Of a stretch of 64,000 nucleotides of DNA, positions 20,244 to 30,801 are shown one piece after another. Origin of the DNA: an uncultured Alteromonadaceae bacterium (GTDB lineage: Bacteria; Pseudomonadota; Gammaproteobacteria; Enterobacterales; Alteromonadaceae). Position numbers and translations under genes: made by a program. The stretch spans positions 1 through 64,000 of the forward strand of contig CATMRP010000005.1 of the NCBI GenBank assembly GCA_950073835.1, written 5' to 3'. Within the stretch, counting starts at the first letter, position 1; every line of letters begins with the position of its first letter. Under the pieces are notes generated by a model. The model was given only the letters and a program-made list of their open reading frames with translations. It was not told where the DNA came from and did no database searches.

Positions 20244-21248
20244 GTGGCCTTACAATGGTTTCCCGGGCATATGCACAAAGCCCTGAAAGAAATTAAAGAA
20301 TCGATTAGTCAGGTTGATATTCTGATAGAAGTGCTTGATGCGCGGATCCCGTACTCCAGTGAAAACCCGGAAATCGCTAAGATAAGAGGGGATAAGCCGG
20401 TCCTTAAAATCCTGAATAAATATGATTTGGCGGACCCGGATCTGACCGCCCGGTGGCAGGCTTATCTGGAAAGTGAGCGCGGGGTAAAAACCATTACCAC
20501 CACTACCGACCACCCGGCTAACAGCAAGCAGATCATAAAATTAATCCAGTCCATTTGTGCCCAGAAACACGCTTCGGTGAAGTCGATCAATGCCATGATC
20601 ACCGGTATTCCCAATGTGGGTAAATCGACCCTGATTAACATTCTGGCTGACCGGGTGATTGCCAAAACCGGCAATGAACCAGCGGTAACCAAATCTCAGC
20701 AGCGGATTAACTTAGGCGGCGGGATCGTACTCTATGATACGCCGGGCGTGCTGTGGCCAAAACTGGAAAACCCCAACTCTATCTACCGGCTGGCGTCATC
20801 CGGCGCGGTAAAAAACACCGCTATGGAATACGATGACGTGGGCTTTTATGCCGCTGACTATTTAATTAAAGCTTATCCGGAGGCAATGAAAGAGCGTTAC
20901 AAGCTGGAAGAGCTGCCCGATACCGAGCTGGAGTTTTTAGAAGCTGCTGCCAAAACCCGTGGCGCTAAGATGGCCGGAGGCCGGGTTAATTTGCATAAGA
21001 TCTGCGAAATCCTGTTAACCGAATTGCAGGCGGGCAAGCTGGGACGCCTGACCCTGGAAACGCCTGAAATGATTGAGCAGGAAAAAATCGAGATGGCCGC
21101 CGCTGCCGAGAAAAAAGCGGCTGACAAAGCCAGACGCAAACAAAAATTCAAAGAAGGCTCGTTAACCCCTGATAAAGTGGCGCGTAAAGAAAAGCGCGAA
21201 GAAAAGCGTCAGGAGCAAAGCCGCCGAATGAAGAAAAACCGGCGCTAG
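20244..21248 (+). CDS. ylqF: Ribosome biogenesis GTPase YlqF/RbgA family (circularly permuted GTPase; GTG start)
   Basis: WFPGHMHKALKEI; G4 NKYD precedes G1 GIPNVGKST and G3 DTPG; Lys/Arg-rich C-terminus. Confidence 0.92.
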   Translation: MALQWFPGHMHKALKEIKESISQVDILIEVLDARIPYSSENPEIAKIRGDKPVLKILNKYDLADPDLTARWQAYLESERGVKTITTTTDHPANSKQIIKLIQSICAQKHASVKSINAMITGIPNVGKSTLINILADRVIAKTGNEPAVTKSQQRINLGGGIVLYDTPGVLWPKLENPNSIYRLASSGAVKNTAMEYDDVGFYAADYLIKAYPEAMKERYKLEELPDTELEFLEAAAKTRGAKMAGGRVNLHKICEILLTELQAGKLGRLTLETPEMIEQEKIEMAAAAEKKAADKARRKQKFKEGSLTPDKVARKEKREEKRQEQSRRMKKNRR

Positions 21249-21293
21249 CAGCGCCTCTCCCGCAATAATTCAGCCTTCTTTTTGCAACTGCAC

Positions 21294-22034
21294 TTACTTT
21301 GTGGCTTGCGCCAGCTGAAAGGCGCAGATCCCCACAGCACTAGCCAGATTTAATGATTCGATGTTGCCGTTGCCGGCAATGGTAAACGCTTCAGCGTTTG
21401 TTGCAGTTAGCGCTTGTGCCGGTACGCCCCGAGCTTCGTTACCAAACAGATAGCAGGGGTAATTGCTAAACTGTTCAGCTGTTATTGCCGAGCCTTCAAG
21501 GTCGAGGTAGGCAAACCTTTCAAAGCGGGATTGCAGTTGGCTGAGCGAAACGTCCAGTTCAACCGGCAAATGAAAGATTGCGCCCATACTTGCGCGTACT
21601 GCCTTGGAATTAAACGGGTCGACACTGTTAGGGCTTAGCAACAGCCGAAAACCACCAAACCAGGCCAGCGAGCGTAAAATGGTGCCCAGATTGCCTGGAT
21701 CCTGAATTTCATGCAGGTAAATACAGCGCTCGTTAGCTGCCACTGGTGCATCAATATTATTGACAGGTAGCGGTACTCTGGCGATAACACCCTGAGGCGT
21801 TTTGGTATCACTGAGGGAGGCCATCTGGCGCTCGGTTACCGATACGACCTCAAAGCGATCATCCAGGGTCACGCCTTTTGACTGCCAGGTATCAGTAACA
21901 TAGACCGTAACAGGCAATGCCATCAGCGGCGAGCGTTGCAGTTCCTGAATCAAATGCTCACCTTCCACCAGATAGTAGCCAAACTGCGAACGGTACTTTT
22001 TCTGATGCAGTTTTTTTACGTCGTCTAATTTCAT
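21294..22034 (-). CDS. TrmH/SpoU family RNA methyltransferase
   Basis: YLHEIQDPGNLGTILRSLAWFGG, LFGNEARGVPAQ, ESLNLASAVGICAFQ: SPOUT motifs. Confidence 0.9.
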   Translation of the reverse strand: MKLDDVKKLHQKKYRSQFGYYLVEGEHLIQELQRSPLMALPVTVYVTDTWQSKGVTLDDRFEVVSVTERQMASLSDTKTPQGVIARVPLPVNNIDAPVAANERCIYLHEIQDPGNLGTILRSLAWFGGFRLLLSPNSVDPFNSKAVRASMGAIFHLPVELDVSLSQLQSRFERFAYLDLEGSAITAEQFSNYPCYLFGNEARGVPAQALTATNAEAFTIAGNGNIESLNLASAVGICAFQLAQATK

Positions 22035-22228
22035 GGTGCTGGCCGTTCCGGATCGATAAGGGGCGATAGGCGCTTTTAAAGGCGCATGATAAGATAGCGC
22101 GTATTGTAGCCTGTAATAACTATGAAGTCAGGCGGCCCGGTAAAGTTTGTTGACACTGCCGGATTTGCAAATGGCTTAGGCATGCTTACAATAAACGCCG
22201 ATTTCCCACCAGTCACAGCAGAGTAGAT

Positions 22229-22849
22229 ATGGCCCGCTCAAAAACCAGTAAAAAATGGATGGAAGAACACGTTAACGACCCTTATGTAAAAAAGGCGCAA
22301 GCCGATGGGTATCGTTCCCGGGCCAGTTACAAGCTGATTGAAATCAACGAAAAAGACAAACTGTTTGGCCCCGGCAGCGTAGTCATGGATCTCGGTTCTG
22401 CACCGGGCGGCTGGTCGCAAATCGTTGCGCCCGTTGTGGGTGAAAACGGGCGGGTGATTGCATCGGACATTCTGCCTATGGACAGCATTATCGGGGTAGA
22501 CTTCATTCAGGGTGATTTCACCGACGAGGCGGTATACGACCAAATACTTAAGGTGCTTGGCGATGATCAGGTGGATGTGGTGGTTTCGGATATGGCGCCT
22601 AATCAAAGTGGCGTAAAAACCACCGATCAGTATGCCTCTATGTATCTGGTTGAGCTGGCACTCGATATGGCCAGAAACGTGTTACAGCCCGGCGGCAGTT
22701 TTTGTGCAAAAGTGTTTCAGGGCGTGGGTTACGACGAGTATGTCAAAGATGTCCGTTCATCCTTTAACAAGGTGGTAGTACGAAAGCCTGCGGCATCCCG
22801 CCCCCGTTCCCGGGAAGTCTATTTAGTCGCTACCGGTTTCAAGGGCTAG
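22229..22849 (+). CDS. rlmE: 23S rRNA (uridine-2'-O) methyltransferase RlmE (FtsJ/RrmJ)
   Basis: [57 protein letters not shown]. Confidence 0.97.
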   Translation: MARSKTSKKWMEEHVNDPYVKKAQADGYRSRASYKLIEINEKDKLFGPGSVVMDLGSAPGGWSQIVAPVVGENGRVIASDILPMDSIIGVDFIQGDFTDEAVYDQILKVLGDDQVDVVVSDMAPNQSGVKTTDQYASMYLVELALDMARNVLQPGGSFCAKVFQGVGYDEYVKDVRSSFNKVVVRKPAASRPRSREVYLVATGFKG

Positions 22850-22869
22850 TAGGCAGCCCTGATTAAACC

Positions 22870-23193
22870 TTAGCGTTCCAGCAACGGCAGTTTTTCCGGT
22901 ACGCCATTCCAGCTGTCTGCATCCTCAGGCGGCGCAATCACTTCAGTAATATTTGGCCACTGCTGACTAAGCTCAGCGTTAATGGCCAGATAGGGTTTTT
23001 GTTCGTCGGTTAACTCGGTGTCCTGAATAATGGCCTCGGCCGGACATTCCGGCACGCACAGCGCGCAATCAATGCAGATAGCCGGGTCGATAGCCAGAAA
23101 GTTTGGCCCCTCAAAAAAGGCGTCTACCGGGCATACGGCCACACAGTCGGTATATTTGCATTTTACGCAGTTGTCGGTCACTACAAAGGTCAT
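22870..23193 (-). CDS. fdxA: Seven-iron (3Fe-4S/4Fe-4S) ferredoxin FdxA
   Basis: [55 protein letters not shown]. Confidence 0.95.
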   Translation of the reverse strand: MTFVVTDNCVKCKYTDCVAVCPVDAFFEGPNFLAIDPAICIDCALCVPECPAEAIIQDTELTDEQKPYLAINAELSQQWPNITEVIAPPEDADSWNGVPEKLPLLER

Positions 23194-23350
23194 GAAAGGT
23201 CGGCGCGTGAATCAATTTGGTTGTAATTATAAGGGTTCTGTAACCTGATCGAAAGACAAATGGCCACAATGGCTACCGGATTGCCAGCAACTGCATTAAA
23301 CTATAGCCGCTCTGACAGATAGGCTGTCCGGCGAACCAGGATCCCCCCTC

Positions 23351-24970
23351 ATGTTGCGTTTAACCGATATAAAACTTCCTCTCGATCATGACGACTCTGC
23401 ACTGGCTGCGGCGATCGTCAGTAAACTGGCGATTGCCGTCGATGACCTGTTGAACATTAATGTGTTTAAACGCGGTTACGATGCGCGCAATAACCGGGAT
23501 ATTCAGCTGATATACACGGTGGATGTAGAGGTAAACGGTGAGGCGGATTTGCTGACGATGTTTGCCAAAGATACCCAGGTTCGTGTTACACCAGACATGA
23601 CCTACAAGTTTGTTGCCCAGGCGCCTGAAAATCTGACTCACCGTCCGGTAGTGGTAGGGCTGGGCCCGTGCGGGATATTTGCGGCGTTGATCCTGGCGCA
23701 GATGGGGTTTAAACCGATAGTGCTGGAACGCGGTAAAGCCGTGCGCGAGCGCACTAAAGATACCTTTGGCTTCTGGCGTAAGCAGCCGCTTAACCCGGAA
23801 TCCAACGTGCAGTTTGGTGAAGGCGGCGCTGGCACGTTTTCAGACGGTAAGCTGTACAGTCAGGTAAAAGACCGCAAGCATTATGGCCGTAAAGTATTGC
23901 ACGAGTTTGTTGAAGCCGGTGCACCGGAAGAAATTTTATATGTTAGTAAACCGCATATCGGTACGTTCAAACTGGTAAGCATGGTAGAGAAAATGCGCCA
24001 GCAAATTATCGATTTGGGCGGCGAAATTCGCTTCTCTACCCGGGTCGAAAAACTGGATCTGGACGAACAAGATGGCCAGTACACGGTAAAGGGACTGCAT
24101 TTATCCGACGGCGAATATCTGGCATGCAAACAGGTCATTCTGGCCCTGGGACACAGCGCCCGGGATACTTTTCAGAATCTGTATGAGCAGGGCGTTTACA
24201 TTGAAGCCAAGCCATTTTCCATTGGCTTTCGCATTGAACACGAGCAGAGCATGATTGACCGCTGTCGGTTTGGTGAAAACGCCGGTAACCCTATTCTGGG
24301 CGCGGCAGATTACAAACTGGTGCATCATTGTAAGAATGGCCGTACCGTTTACAGTTTCTGTATGTGCCCGGGGGGGACTGTCGTTGCGGCGGCTTCTGAG
24401 CCTGGCCGTGTGGTTACCAACGGCATGAGCCAGTACTCCCGCCATGAGCGCAACGCAAACAGCGCTATTGTAGTGGGGATCACGCCGGAACAGGATTATC
24501 CTGGCCACCCACTGGCAGGCATTGAATTACAGCGCCGTCTTGAGGAACTGGCATTTAAGGCCGGTGGTGAGAATTACAACGCCCCCGGACAGCTAATTGG
24601 TGATTTTCTGGCTGGCAAACCCAGCGCGGCATTGGGCGACGTTACGCCATCTTATACACCGGGTGTTACCTTAACCGATCTGAGCAAAGTGGTGCCGGAT
24701 TATGTTACCCAGGCTATTCGCGAGGCGATCCCGGCGTTCGACCGCCAAATCAAAGGCTTCGCTAAAGCCGATGGTACCCTCACCGGCGTAGAAACCCGCA
24801 CCTCGTCACCGGTATGCATTAAACGGGATAAAGACTATCAAAGCGTTAACGTTAAAGGGCTGTATCCGGCAGGCGAGGGGGCAGGCTATGCTGGTGGCAT
24901 CTGGTCGGCAGGTATTGACGGCATTCGTGTGGCCGAGGCACTGGCACTGGCGTTTGATAATCAGGAGTGA
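23351..24970 (+). CDS. NAD(P)/FAD-dependent oxidoreductase (uncharacterised FAD-dependent dehydrogenase family)
   Basis: VVVGLGPCGIFAALILAQMGFKPIVLERGKAVRERTKDTFGFWR; NVQFGEGGAGTFSDGKLYSQ; SFCMCPGGTVVAAASE. Confidence 0.88.
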   Translation: MLRLTDIKLPLDHDDSALAAAIVSKLAIAVDDLLNINVFKRGYDARNNRDIQLIYTVDVEVNGEADLLTMFAKDTQVRVTPDMTYKFVAQAPENLTHRPVVVGLGPCGIFAALILAQMGFKPIVLERGKAVRERTKDTFGFWRKQPLNPESNVQFGEGGAGTFSDGKLYSQVKDRKHYGRKVLHEFVEAGAPEEILYVSKPHIGTFKLVSMVEKMRQQIIDLGGEIRFSTRVEKLDLDEQDGQYTVKGLHLSDGEYLACKQVILALGHSARDTFQNLYEQGVYIEAKPFSIGFRIEHEQSMIDRCRFGENAGNPILGAADYKLVHHCKNGRTVYSFCMCPGGTVVAAASEPGRVVTNGMSQYSRHERNANSAIVVGITPEQDYPGHPLAGIELQRRLEELAFKAGGENYNAPGQLIGDFLAGKPSAALGDVTPSYTPGVTLTDLSKVVPDYVTQAIREAIPAFDRQIKGFAKADGTLTGVETRTSSPVCIKRDKDYQSVNVKGLYPAGEGAGYAGGIWSAGIDGIRVAEALALAFDNQE

Positions 24971-25275
24971 TCCACTCCTGGCACTTATAAAACGCGCAAG
25001 AGAAAGTACCTGTAGTGTTTGACGTTTCTCACCACCATAAGGTGGTGAGTTGTAGAATACATTTATGCCGGAGTCGCTACAAGGCATCAGTTTAATCACT
25101 GAGACACACAATATATCGCTATCTTTGAACCGTGCCGATGAAAGCAGCCATACTGCAAAATTCTAATACTCACTCTATTTCAAAAGCTTAATCCCAACGC
25201 CTGGTGTAACCAGCTTAACTAAAATACAACCTTCTGCGGATTAATCTTAAAGCGCCATTGATACAAGTGAAGATA

Positions 25276-25297
25276 TGAATGATAATGATTATCAATA
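25276..25297. promoter_or_regulatory. Fur-box-like site upstream of TonB-dependent receptor
   Basis: TGAATGATAATGATTATCAATA, close to the GATAATGATTATC Fur consensus, ~45 bp before the start codon. Confidence 0.75.
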
Positions 25298-25340
25298 ACA
25301 ATAATATGATTTTATCTTTGATAATCTTTAAGGACATTTA

Positions 25341-27458
25341 ATGCGCTATTCTGCTCTCGCTCTTGCACTTTTTCCTTCTCTCAGTCTGTCATTTTCCGTT
25401 ATTGCTGCCACCAACTCAGATGTCGAAACTATTGAGGTGACCGGGCGCGCCCAACAATTCTACTTAGACAGTAGTACCCGGGTAGGTACAAAAACCGAGT
25501 CAGATATTATGCAAATACCGTTGTCGGTTCAGGTGTTGACCCGTCAGCTTATCGCCGACCAGGCTGCCCGGGACATAACCGATTTGTATCGTTCGATTGC
25601 AGGGGTATCTGAGTTCAGTTATTCCGGCGTTACTTTTCGTGGTTTCCGGGATGATGCTAACGTATTTTATGACGGGGTCCGGGGTGATCCTTTTTCAGGC
25701 TTTAGTGTGCCTCAGTTATTTAATGTTGAGCGGGTTGAAGTACTTAAGGGGCCTGCAGCGGCTCTATACGGTGGTGGTGAACCTGGCGGTATGATTAACT
25801 ATGTAAGTCGCAAGCCAACCTTTAATGAACGCCGAAATGTCACCCTGACGGCAGGGAACTTTGCCCTTGCCGGCGCCTCGGCAGAATTTACCGGTGGTCT
25901 TTCTGAAGACCTGGCTTACCGGTTTGGTGCCTTTTATGAATCTCAGGATAGTTTCCGCAACAACGCAGATGCTGAGAACATTGAATTAGCCGGTGGCGCT
26001 TTGTTTGTGTTGGGGGACAATACCGAACTAACTACCACTTATGATTACATAGTTCAGAATCTCGGCGGTAATCGTTTGCGCGGTGTACCAGTGGATGATA
26101 ATGGTAATTTCCTGGTGAGTCGAAGTTATAATGCTAATGAGAAAGGAGATTATCAGGATCTGGAGGCGTTAGTGTTACAGGCTAATCTGCAGCATGACTT
26201 CAGCGATAATTTTACTTTTAACGGTACACTTCGTTATCTGGATAACGAGCGAGAGCAAGCCTATCACGAGTCGCGAAGCTGGATTGATGTGAACGGGGAT
26301 GGGGCCGCAAATATTGAGGATCAAACCATCCGTCGGGAGTACCGAAAACAGTATCGCGCGAACAATGAGCTTAGCCTTACACTCGATTTTGTGTACGACT
26401 TTGCAACTGCTGGTATCGAACACCAGTTTCTGTTTGGCGGCGACTGGCATAGCGTTGAAACCGATTACGATTATTACCGGGCTCGATTTGAAGCCGATGG
26501 TATTGCCAACCTTAACATTTTCACGCTCAATTATGGTGAAACGGACCCGGCCACTTACAACCTGACTAATATGAACCGTGACGGGTTAGAACGTGAAAGA
26601 GCCAGTATTTATATGCAGGACAAACTGCAATTTTCACCACAATGGGCATTAATGGCAGGCGCACGACTGGATTATTTCGACGAAAAGAGCATGGATACCA
26701 ATACTCAGTATTCAGACAGTGATATTACCCCGCGGGCAGGTTTAATATATACCCCTTCAGGCGCTACTACGGTGTATCTGAATTATTCTGAAAGTTTCAA
26801 TCCGGTTGATCCCTCCGACTTTGCCGAGGCTGGCGCTGAGCCATTGTCACCGGAAACCGGTAAACAGGTCGAGTTGGGTATCAAGCAGTCTTGGTTACAA
26901 GGCCGCATTATGACAACGATGGCGGTGTATCAAATAGATAAAGAAAACCTGGTGATCAGTAATCCGGAATATGTGGAAGGGCTTAACGATGATGTGGAAC
27001 CGGCACTGATTAACTTTGGTTTAGTGGAAAGTAACGGCGCCGAATTCACTCTGGTAGGGGATGTGAGCGAATCGGTAAGCATTACTGCCAATTATGCCTA
27101 TAACGATACAGTAGTAGCCAGTGGGAGTACCAGTAATACCTACGGTGGTAGCCGCTTTGCCAACTCACCTCGTCACCAGGCCGGCTTTTGGGCCCGCTAT
27201 GATATTGCGTCCATTGATTCCTCGTTTGCAATGGGCGTGGATTACGTAAGCGAACAAATCAGTCTCAGTGGCCAGCGAGTAAAGCCTTTTACTGTCTTTG
27301 ATGCCAGTTGGACAACGCAATGGGACAATCTGTTACTGAGCGTAAACGTAAAAAATCTGTTCGACAAAGTCTATGCCGTTAGCGGTTTCAGCGAACGAAA
27401 CGGTCACTTCCCGGGAGAGCCCAGAGAAGTGGTGGTGCAGCTAAGTTACGACTTTTAG
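25341..27458 (+). CDS. TonB-dependent siderophore receptor (FhuA/FpvA-like)
   Basis: Signal peptide; TonB-box-like region; plug RVEVLKGPAAALYGGGEPGGMINYVSRKP; C-terminal VVQLSYDF. Confidence 0.95.
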   Translation: MRYSALALALFPSLSLSFSVIAATNSDVETIEVTGRAQQFYLDSSTRVGTKTESDIMQIPLSVQVLTRQLIADQAARDITDLYRSIAGVSEFSYSGVTFRGFRDDANVFYDGVRGDPFSGFSVPQLFNVERVEVLKGPAAALYGGGEPGGMINYVSRKPTFNERRNVTLTAGNFALAGASAEFTGGLSEDLAYRFGAFYESQDSFRNNADAENIELAGGALFVLGDNTELTTTYDYIVQNLGGNRLRGVPVDDNGNFLVSRSYNANEKGDYQDLEALVLQANLQHDFSDNFTFNGTLRYLDNEREQAYHESRSWIDVNGDGAANIEDQTIRREYRKQYRANNELSLTLDFVYDFATAGIEHQFLFGGDWHSVETDYDYYRARFEADGIANLNIFTLNYGETDPATYNLTNMNRDGLERERASIYMQDKLQFSPQWALMAGARLDYFDEKSMDTNTQYSDSDITPRAGLIYTPSGATTVYLNYSESFNPVDPSDFAEAGAEPLSPETGKQVELGIKQSWLQGRIMTTMAVYQIDKENLVISNPEYVEGLNDDVEPALINFGLVESNGAEFTLVGDVSESVSITANYAYNDTVVASGSTSNTYGGSRFANSPRHQAGFWARYDIASIDSSFAMGVDYVSEQISLSGQRVKPFTVFDASWTTQWDNLLLSVNVKNLFDKVYAVSGFSERNGHFPGEPREVVVQLSYDF

Positions 27459-27515
27459 TGCCCATGAAGTATTTGCTAATACTGGCTGAACCTGCTGGAT
27501 AAAAAAGCTCAGTCC

Positions 27516-28709
27516 ATGAATAAACAACAATGGTACAAATGGCACAGTTTTGCAGGCCTCCCGCTGGCTGTGTTTGTGTGTTTCATTATGTTTACGGGCA
27601 CCCTGGCGGTGCTGTCACACGAACTGGATTGGTTAACTAATCCGGCAATAAGGTCGACAGCTTCCGATAAGCCTTTGGATTGGTCAGCCTACTATCGGGC
27701 TGTTTTGGCACAGGCTAAGGGTGATAAGGTTTACCAGTTGTCAGCGCCATTACATCCAGGCTTTGCCGCACAAGCAATACTGCTTGATGAAGGCGGGCAG
27801 CGGTACCGCCTGTTTTTTAATCCGGAAACACTCGAATATCAGGGCAATGGCGTGTGGCTAAACTGGCAGACTGTGCTTCGTCGCCTGCACAGGCATTTGA
27901 TGTTGCCATTAAATATTGGTCTGACGATAGTCTCTGCTACCGGATTCTTATTGTGTATCTCGTTAATCTCCGGGCTTGCATTGCATAAGCATTGGTGGCG
28001 AGGGTTATGGCGTTTGCCACGGCACCACAACCCCCGGGTGTTCTGGGGTGACATGCACAGATTAACCGCACTGTGGGGTAGTTGGTTGCTGCTAATTATA
28101 GCATTGACCAGCGTGTGGTATTTTGTTGAGAAATACGGGCTCGCTGCTGACTACCCGGCTAATGCTACAGTCAGTAATTTGCCGGCAAAGCCACATACGC
28201 TCGCAGTAGAACCGGATATTTTTGCGCAGGTTATCCGCCAGTCTTCTTCTTTACGGCCAGATTTGCGCATTTCATCCATTTTTCTGCCGGTAACATCCGG
28301 CCAGCCTGTGCGAGTTGATGGTCAGAGTGATACTATTTTAGTCCGTGACCGCGCCAATAATTTGATCTTTGACCCGATAACCGGCGAATGTTTGTCGCAG
28401 CGTTTTGCAAGTGAACTGTCTGTACATGCTCGTATATCAGAAGCGGCCGACCCACTTCATTTTGGTACCTGGGGAGCTTATTGGTCTAAAACGGTATATT
28501 TTGTCTTTGGCTTCTTATTAACCAGTCTCTGTTTTACCGGCACAATTATCTATGCCCACCGGGTTTGCAAGTGGCGACGTAATGCTGTGCCCCCTCTGTC
28601 AAAGGTAGTAACGGCGGGCGTAAAGCAAATGAAGGTGGGTGCATTGGTTTCAATTTGGCTAGTTACCAGCGGCCTGATGATGACTCTTTATGTGCTTTTT
28701 ATGGGATGA
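27516..28709 (+). CDS. PepSY-associated TM helix domain protein (iron-uptake linked)
   Basis: WYKWHSFAGLPLAVFVCFIMFTGTLAVLSHELDWLTNP; 4 TM segments; downstream of siderophore receptor. Confidence 0.88.
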   Translation: MNKQQWYKWHSFAGLPLAVFVCFIMFTGTLAVLSHELDWLTNPAIRSTASDKPLDWSAYYRAVLAQAKGDKVYQLSAPLHPGFAAQAILLDEGGQRYRLFFNPETLEYQGNGVWLNWQTVLRRLHRHLMLPLNIGLTIVSATGFLLCISLISGLALHKHWWRGLWRLPRHHNPRVFWGDMHRLTALWGSWLLLIIALTSVWYFVEKYGLAADYPANATVSNLPAKPHTLAVEPDIFAQVIRQSSSLRPDLRISSIFLPVTSGQPVRVDGQSDTILVRDRANNLIFDPITGECLSQRFASELSVHARISEAADPLHFGTWGAYWSKTVYFVFGFLLTSLCFTGTIIYAHRVCKWRRNAVPPLSKVVTAGVKQMKVGALVSIWLVTSGLMMTLYVLFMG

Positions 28710-28804
28710 GTTACAACTGCTTGAAAAACCACAACGCTTACTAAGCATAGAGGCGATTTATACTTGGTGCTATAGTAACTACTGAGTATTTACAGGCCAC
28801 AAAG

Positions 28805-30709
28805 ATGGATAATAATAATCAACCGGAACTAGCTGTCGACGCCAACTCTATTGGTGCGTTGGCGCAGGTACGCCGTTACCGGCTATTGCAAATTTGTGGC
28901 GTTAGCGCGTTAGGGTTGGTGGCCTCTGTACTGGTTGCCAGAGGCGTCGCCTTCACTATATTTTCGGCTGGTCTGGCATCACTGATACTGGCTTTTTTAC
29001 TCGCCTACATACACAAAACACAAGCCTCTTCCTACGTTTTATTGAGCTCCATGTCGGCGATGTTATTCGCCCTTGCTTTAGTGGGGGCTGGACTGTTTGA
29101 CATAGCTATCATCGGCTATCCCTGCTTACTGATATTTGCTGCCATCCTTGGCGGAGTAGGGCTGTTTGGTACACTGCTCACGCTTACCATTGTACAATGC
29201 TCTGTACTGGTATGGCTCAACATCGGCGGCTATGTTACCCCCAGTACGCCGAAACTTAGCTGGGAACACCTCATATTTGTGCAGGTGATTTTTATTGTTA
29301 CTGGCTTTAGTGTTTACGTATTAGTTAGAGATATCAAACGGTTAATGAGATCCCTGCAAAGGGAAAACGAAAAGGTACAGCTCAGCCGCGAGCAAATTCA
29401 ACACCTTGCTCATCACGATCCTCTTACCCATTTGCCAAACCGCTTGCACGGTGAGCAGTTATTTCAGCGTCTGTTGGAGCAAAGCAAAAGCAATAATGCC
29501 CAAGTGGCCATGCTGTTTCTTGATTTGGATAACTTTAAACCTGTTAATGACGCCCTTGGTCATGTAGCCGGCGATGTGCTGCTGGAAGAATTGGCCCAGC
29601 GCCTCAGCGATCGTCTTAGCGAGGGGCAGCATCTTATTCGGTTTGGCGGCGATGAGTTTTTGGTGCTCACCCCATGCGGTGGTGACTGCGACAATAATGA
29701 TAAGCTCAAGGCGTTTGTAAACAACCTGCTGCTGGAATGCGCCAAAGAGTTTGAGGTATTGCAAAATCGGGTAGTGATCTCTTCTTCAATTGGCATTGCC
29801 ATTGCGCCAAAAGATGGAGAGCACTTTAAAGAGCTATGTCGTAAAGCCGATATTGCTATGTATCAGGCAAAAAGCGATGGGCGCAATACTTATAGCTTTT
29901 ACTCACCAGAGCAGGATGAACTTAGCGAAGAACGTTTCAAATTGCTGCAAAAATTACGTAGTGCAGTGAGTAACAACGCATTTGAATTATATTATCAGCC
30001 GATTGTCGACCTGAATTCTGAGCAACCATTAGTGGTAGAGGCTTTGTTGCGCTGGCCACAAAAAGAAGGGGGCATGATTGGGCCAGACATATTTATCCCT
30101 ATGGCTGAGACCGCTGGCGTCATCAACAAACTGGGAAGCTGGGTAATCGAACAGGCTTGCCTGTTTTGTGCAGGTCAGCGCCAAAGTGGTTTGTCTGATC
30201 TGCGCGTAGCAGTGAATATCTCAGCCCTACAGTTTAACGATGGCTTATTACAACGTCACGTGGAGCGTGCATTACAGCAGGCAGGCCTGCCGCCCGAGGC
30301 GCTTGAAATTGAGCTGACAGAGTCGCTGTTTATTAATGACTCATCCGGTATCGTGGCACAACTGGCAGCCCTGACCGACATGGGCATTACCATCGCCATC
30401 GACGATTTCGGCTCGGGATACTCAAATTTAGCGTATCTTCGCCGGTTCAATGCCTCTACGCTTAAGATCGATCGTTCGTTTATTCATCCGCTTACCAGTG
30501 ATGACAACGATGTGCCCCTGGTGCAGGCGATGATCACCATGGCCCGCAGTCTCGGTATGAGTACCGTTGCTGAGGGAATAGAAGATGACGCAACCAGGCA
30601 AATACTGCTGAGTATGGGCTGTGATTTTGGTCAGGGATATCACTGGTCGAAACCTTTAAGTGCTAGCGAAATCGGCAAGTACCTAAAGGTGCTTATCAGC
30701 AGCAAATGA
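28805..30709 (+). CDS. Membrane-bound GGDEF-EAL c-di-GMP signalling protein
   Basis: N-terminal TM cluster; RFGGDEF (intact GGDEF); VEALLRW (EAL) and DDFGSGYSNLAYL (intact EAL-domain motifs). Confidence 0.95.
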   Translation: MDNNNQPELAVDANSIGALAQVRRYRLLQICGVSALGLVASVLVARGVAFTIFSAGLASLILAFLLAYIHKTQASSYVLLSSMSAMLFALALVGAGLFDIAIIGYPCLLIFAAILGGVGLFGTLLTLTIVQCSVLVWLNIGGYVTPSTPKLSWEHLIFVQVIFIVTGFSVYVLVRDIKRLMRSLQRENEKVQLSREQIQHLAHHDPLTHLPNRLHGEQLFQRLLEQSKSNNAQVAMLFLDLDNFKPVNDALGHVAGDVLLEELAQRLSDRLSEGQHLIRFGGDEFLVLTPCGGDCDNNDKLKAFVNNLLLECAKEFEVLQNRVVISSSIGIAIAPKDGEHFKELCRKADIAMYQAKSDGRNTYSFYSPEQDELSEERFKLLQKLRSAVSNNAFELYYQPIVDLNSEQPLVVEALLRWPQKEGGMIGPDIFIPMAETAGVINKLGSWVIEQACLFCAGQRQSGLSDLRVAVNISALQFNDGLLQRHVERALQQAGLPPEALEIELTESLFINDSSGIVAQLAALTDMGITIAIDDFGSGYSNLAYLRRFNASTLKIDRSFIHPLTSDDNDVPLVQAMITMARSLGMSTVAEGIEDDATRQILLSMGCDFGQGYHWSKPLSASEIGKYLKVLISSK

Positions 30710-30801
30710 GTTGAGTGTGCAGCTGAGCCGGAGCCGGGAGGAATACCTTCGTTGCCTCTTGCACTCCGCACCGGCTTGAATCTGACAGATTTGTGGCCCG
30801 C

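Noticed and set aside
25028-25049. CTCACCACC ATAA GGTGGTGAG hairpin as a possible regulatory RNA
   Set aside because: Most simply a weak terminator after the FAD-oxidoreductase gene; no further supporting structure.
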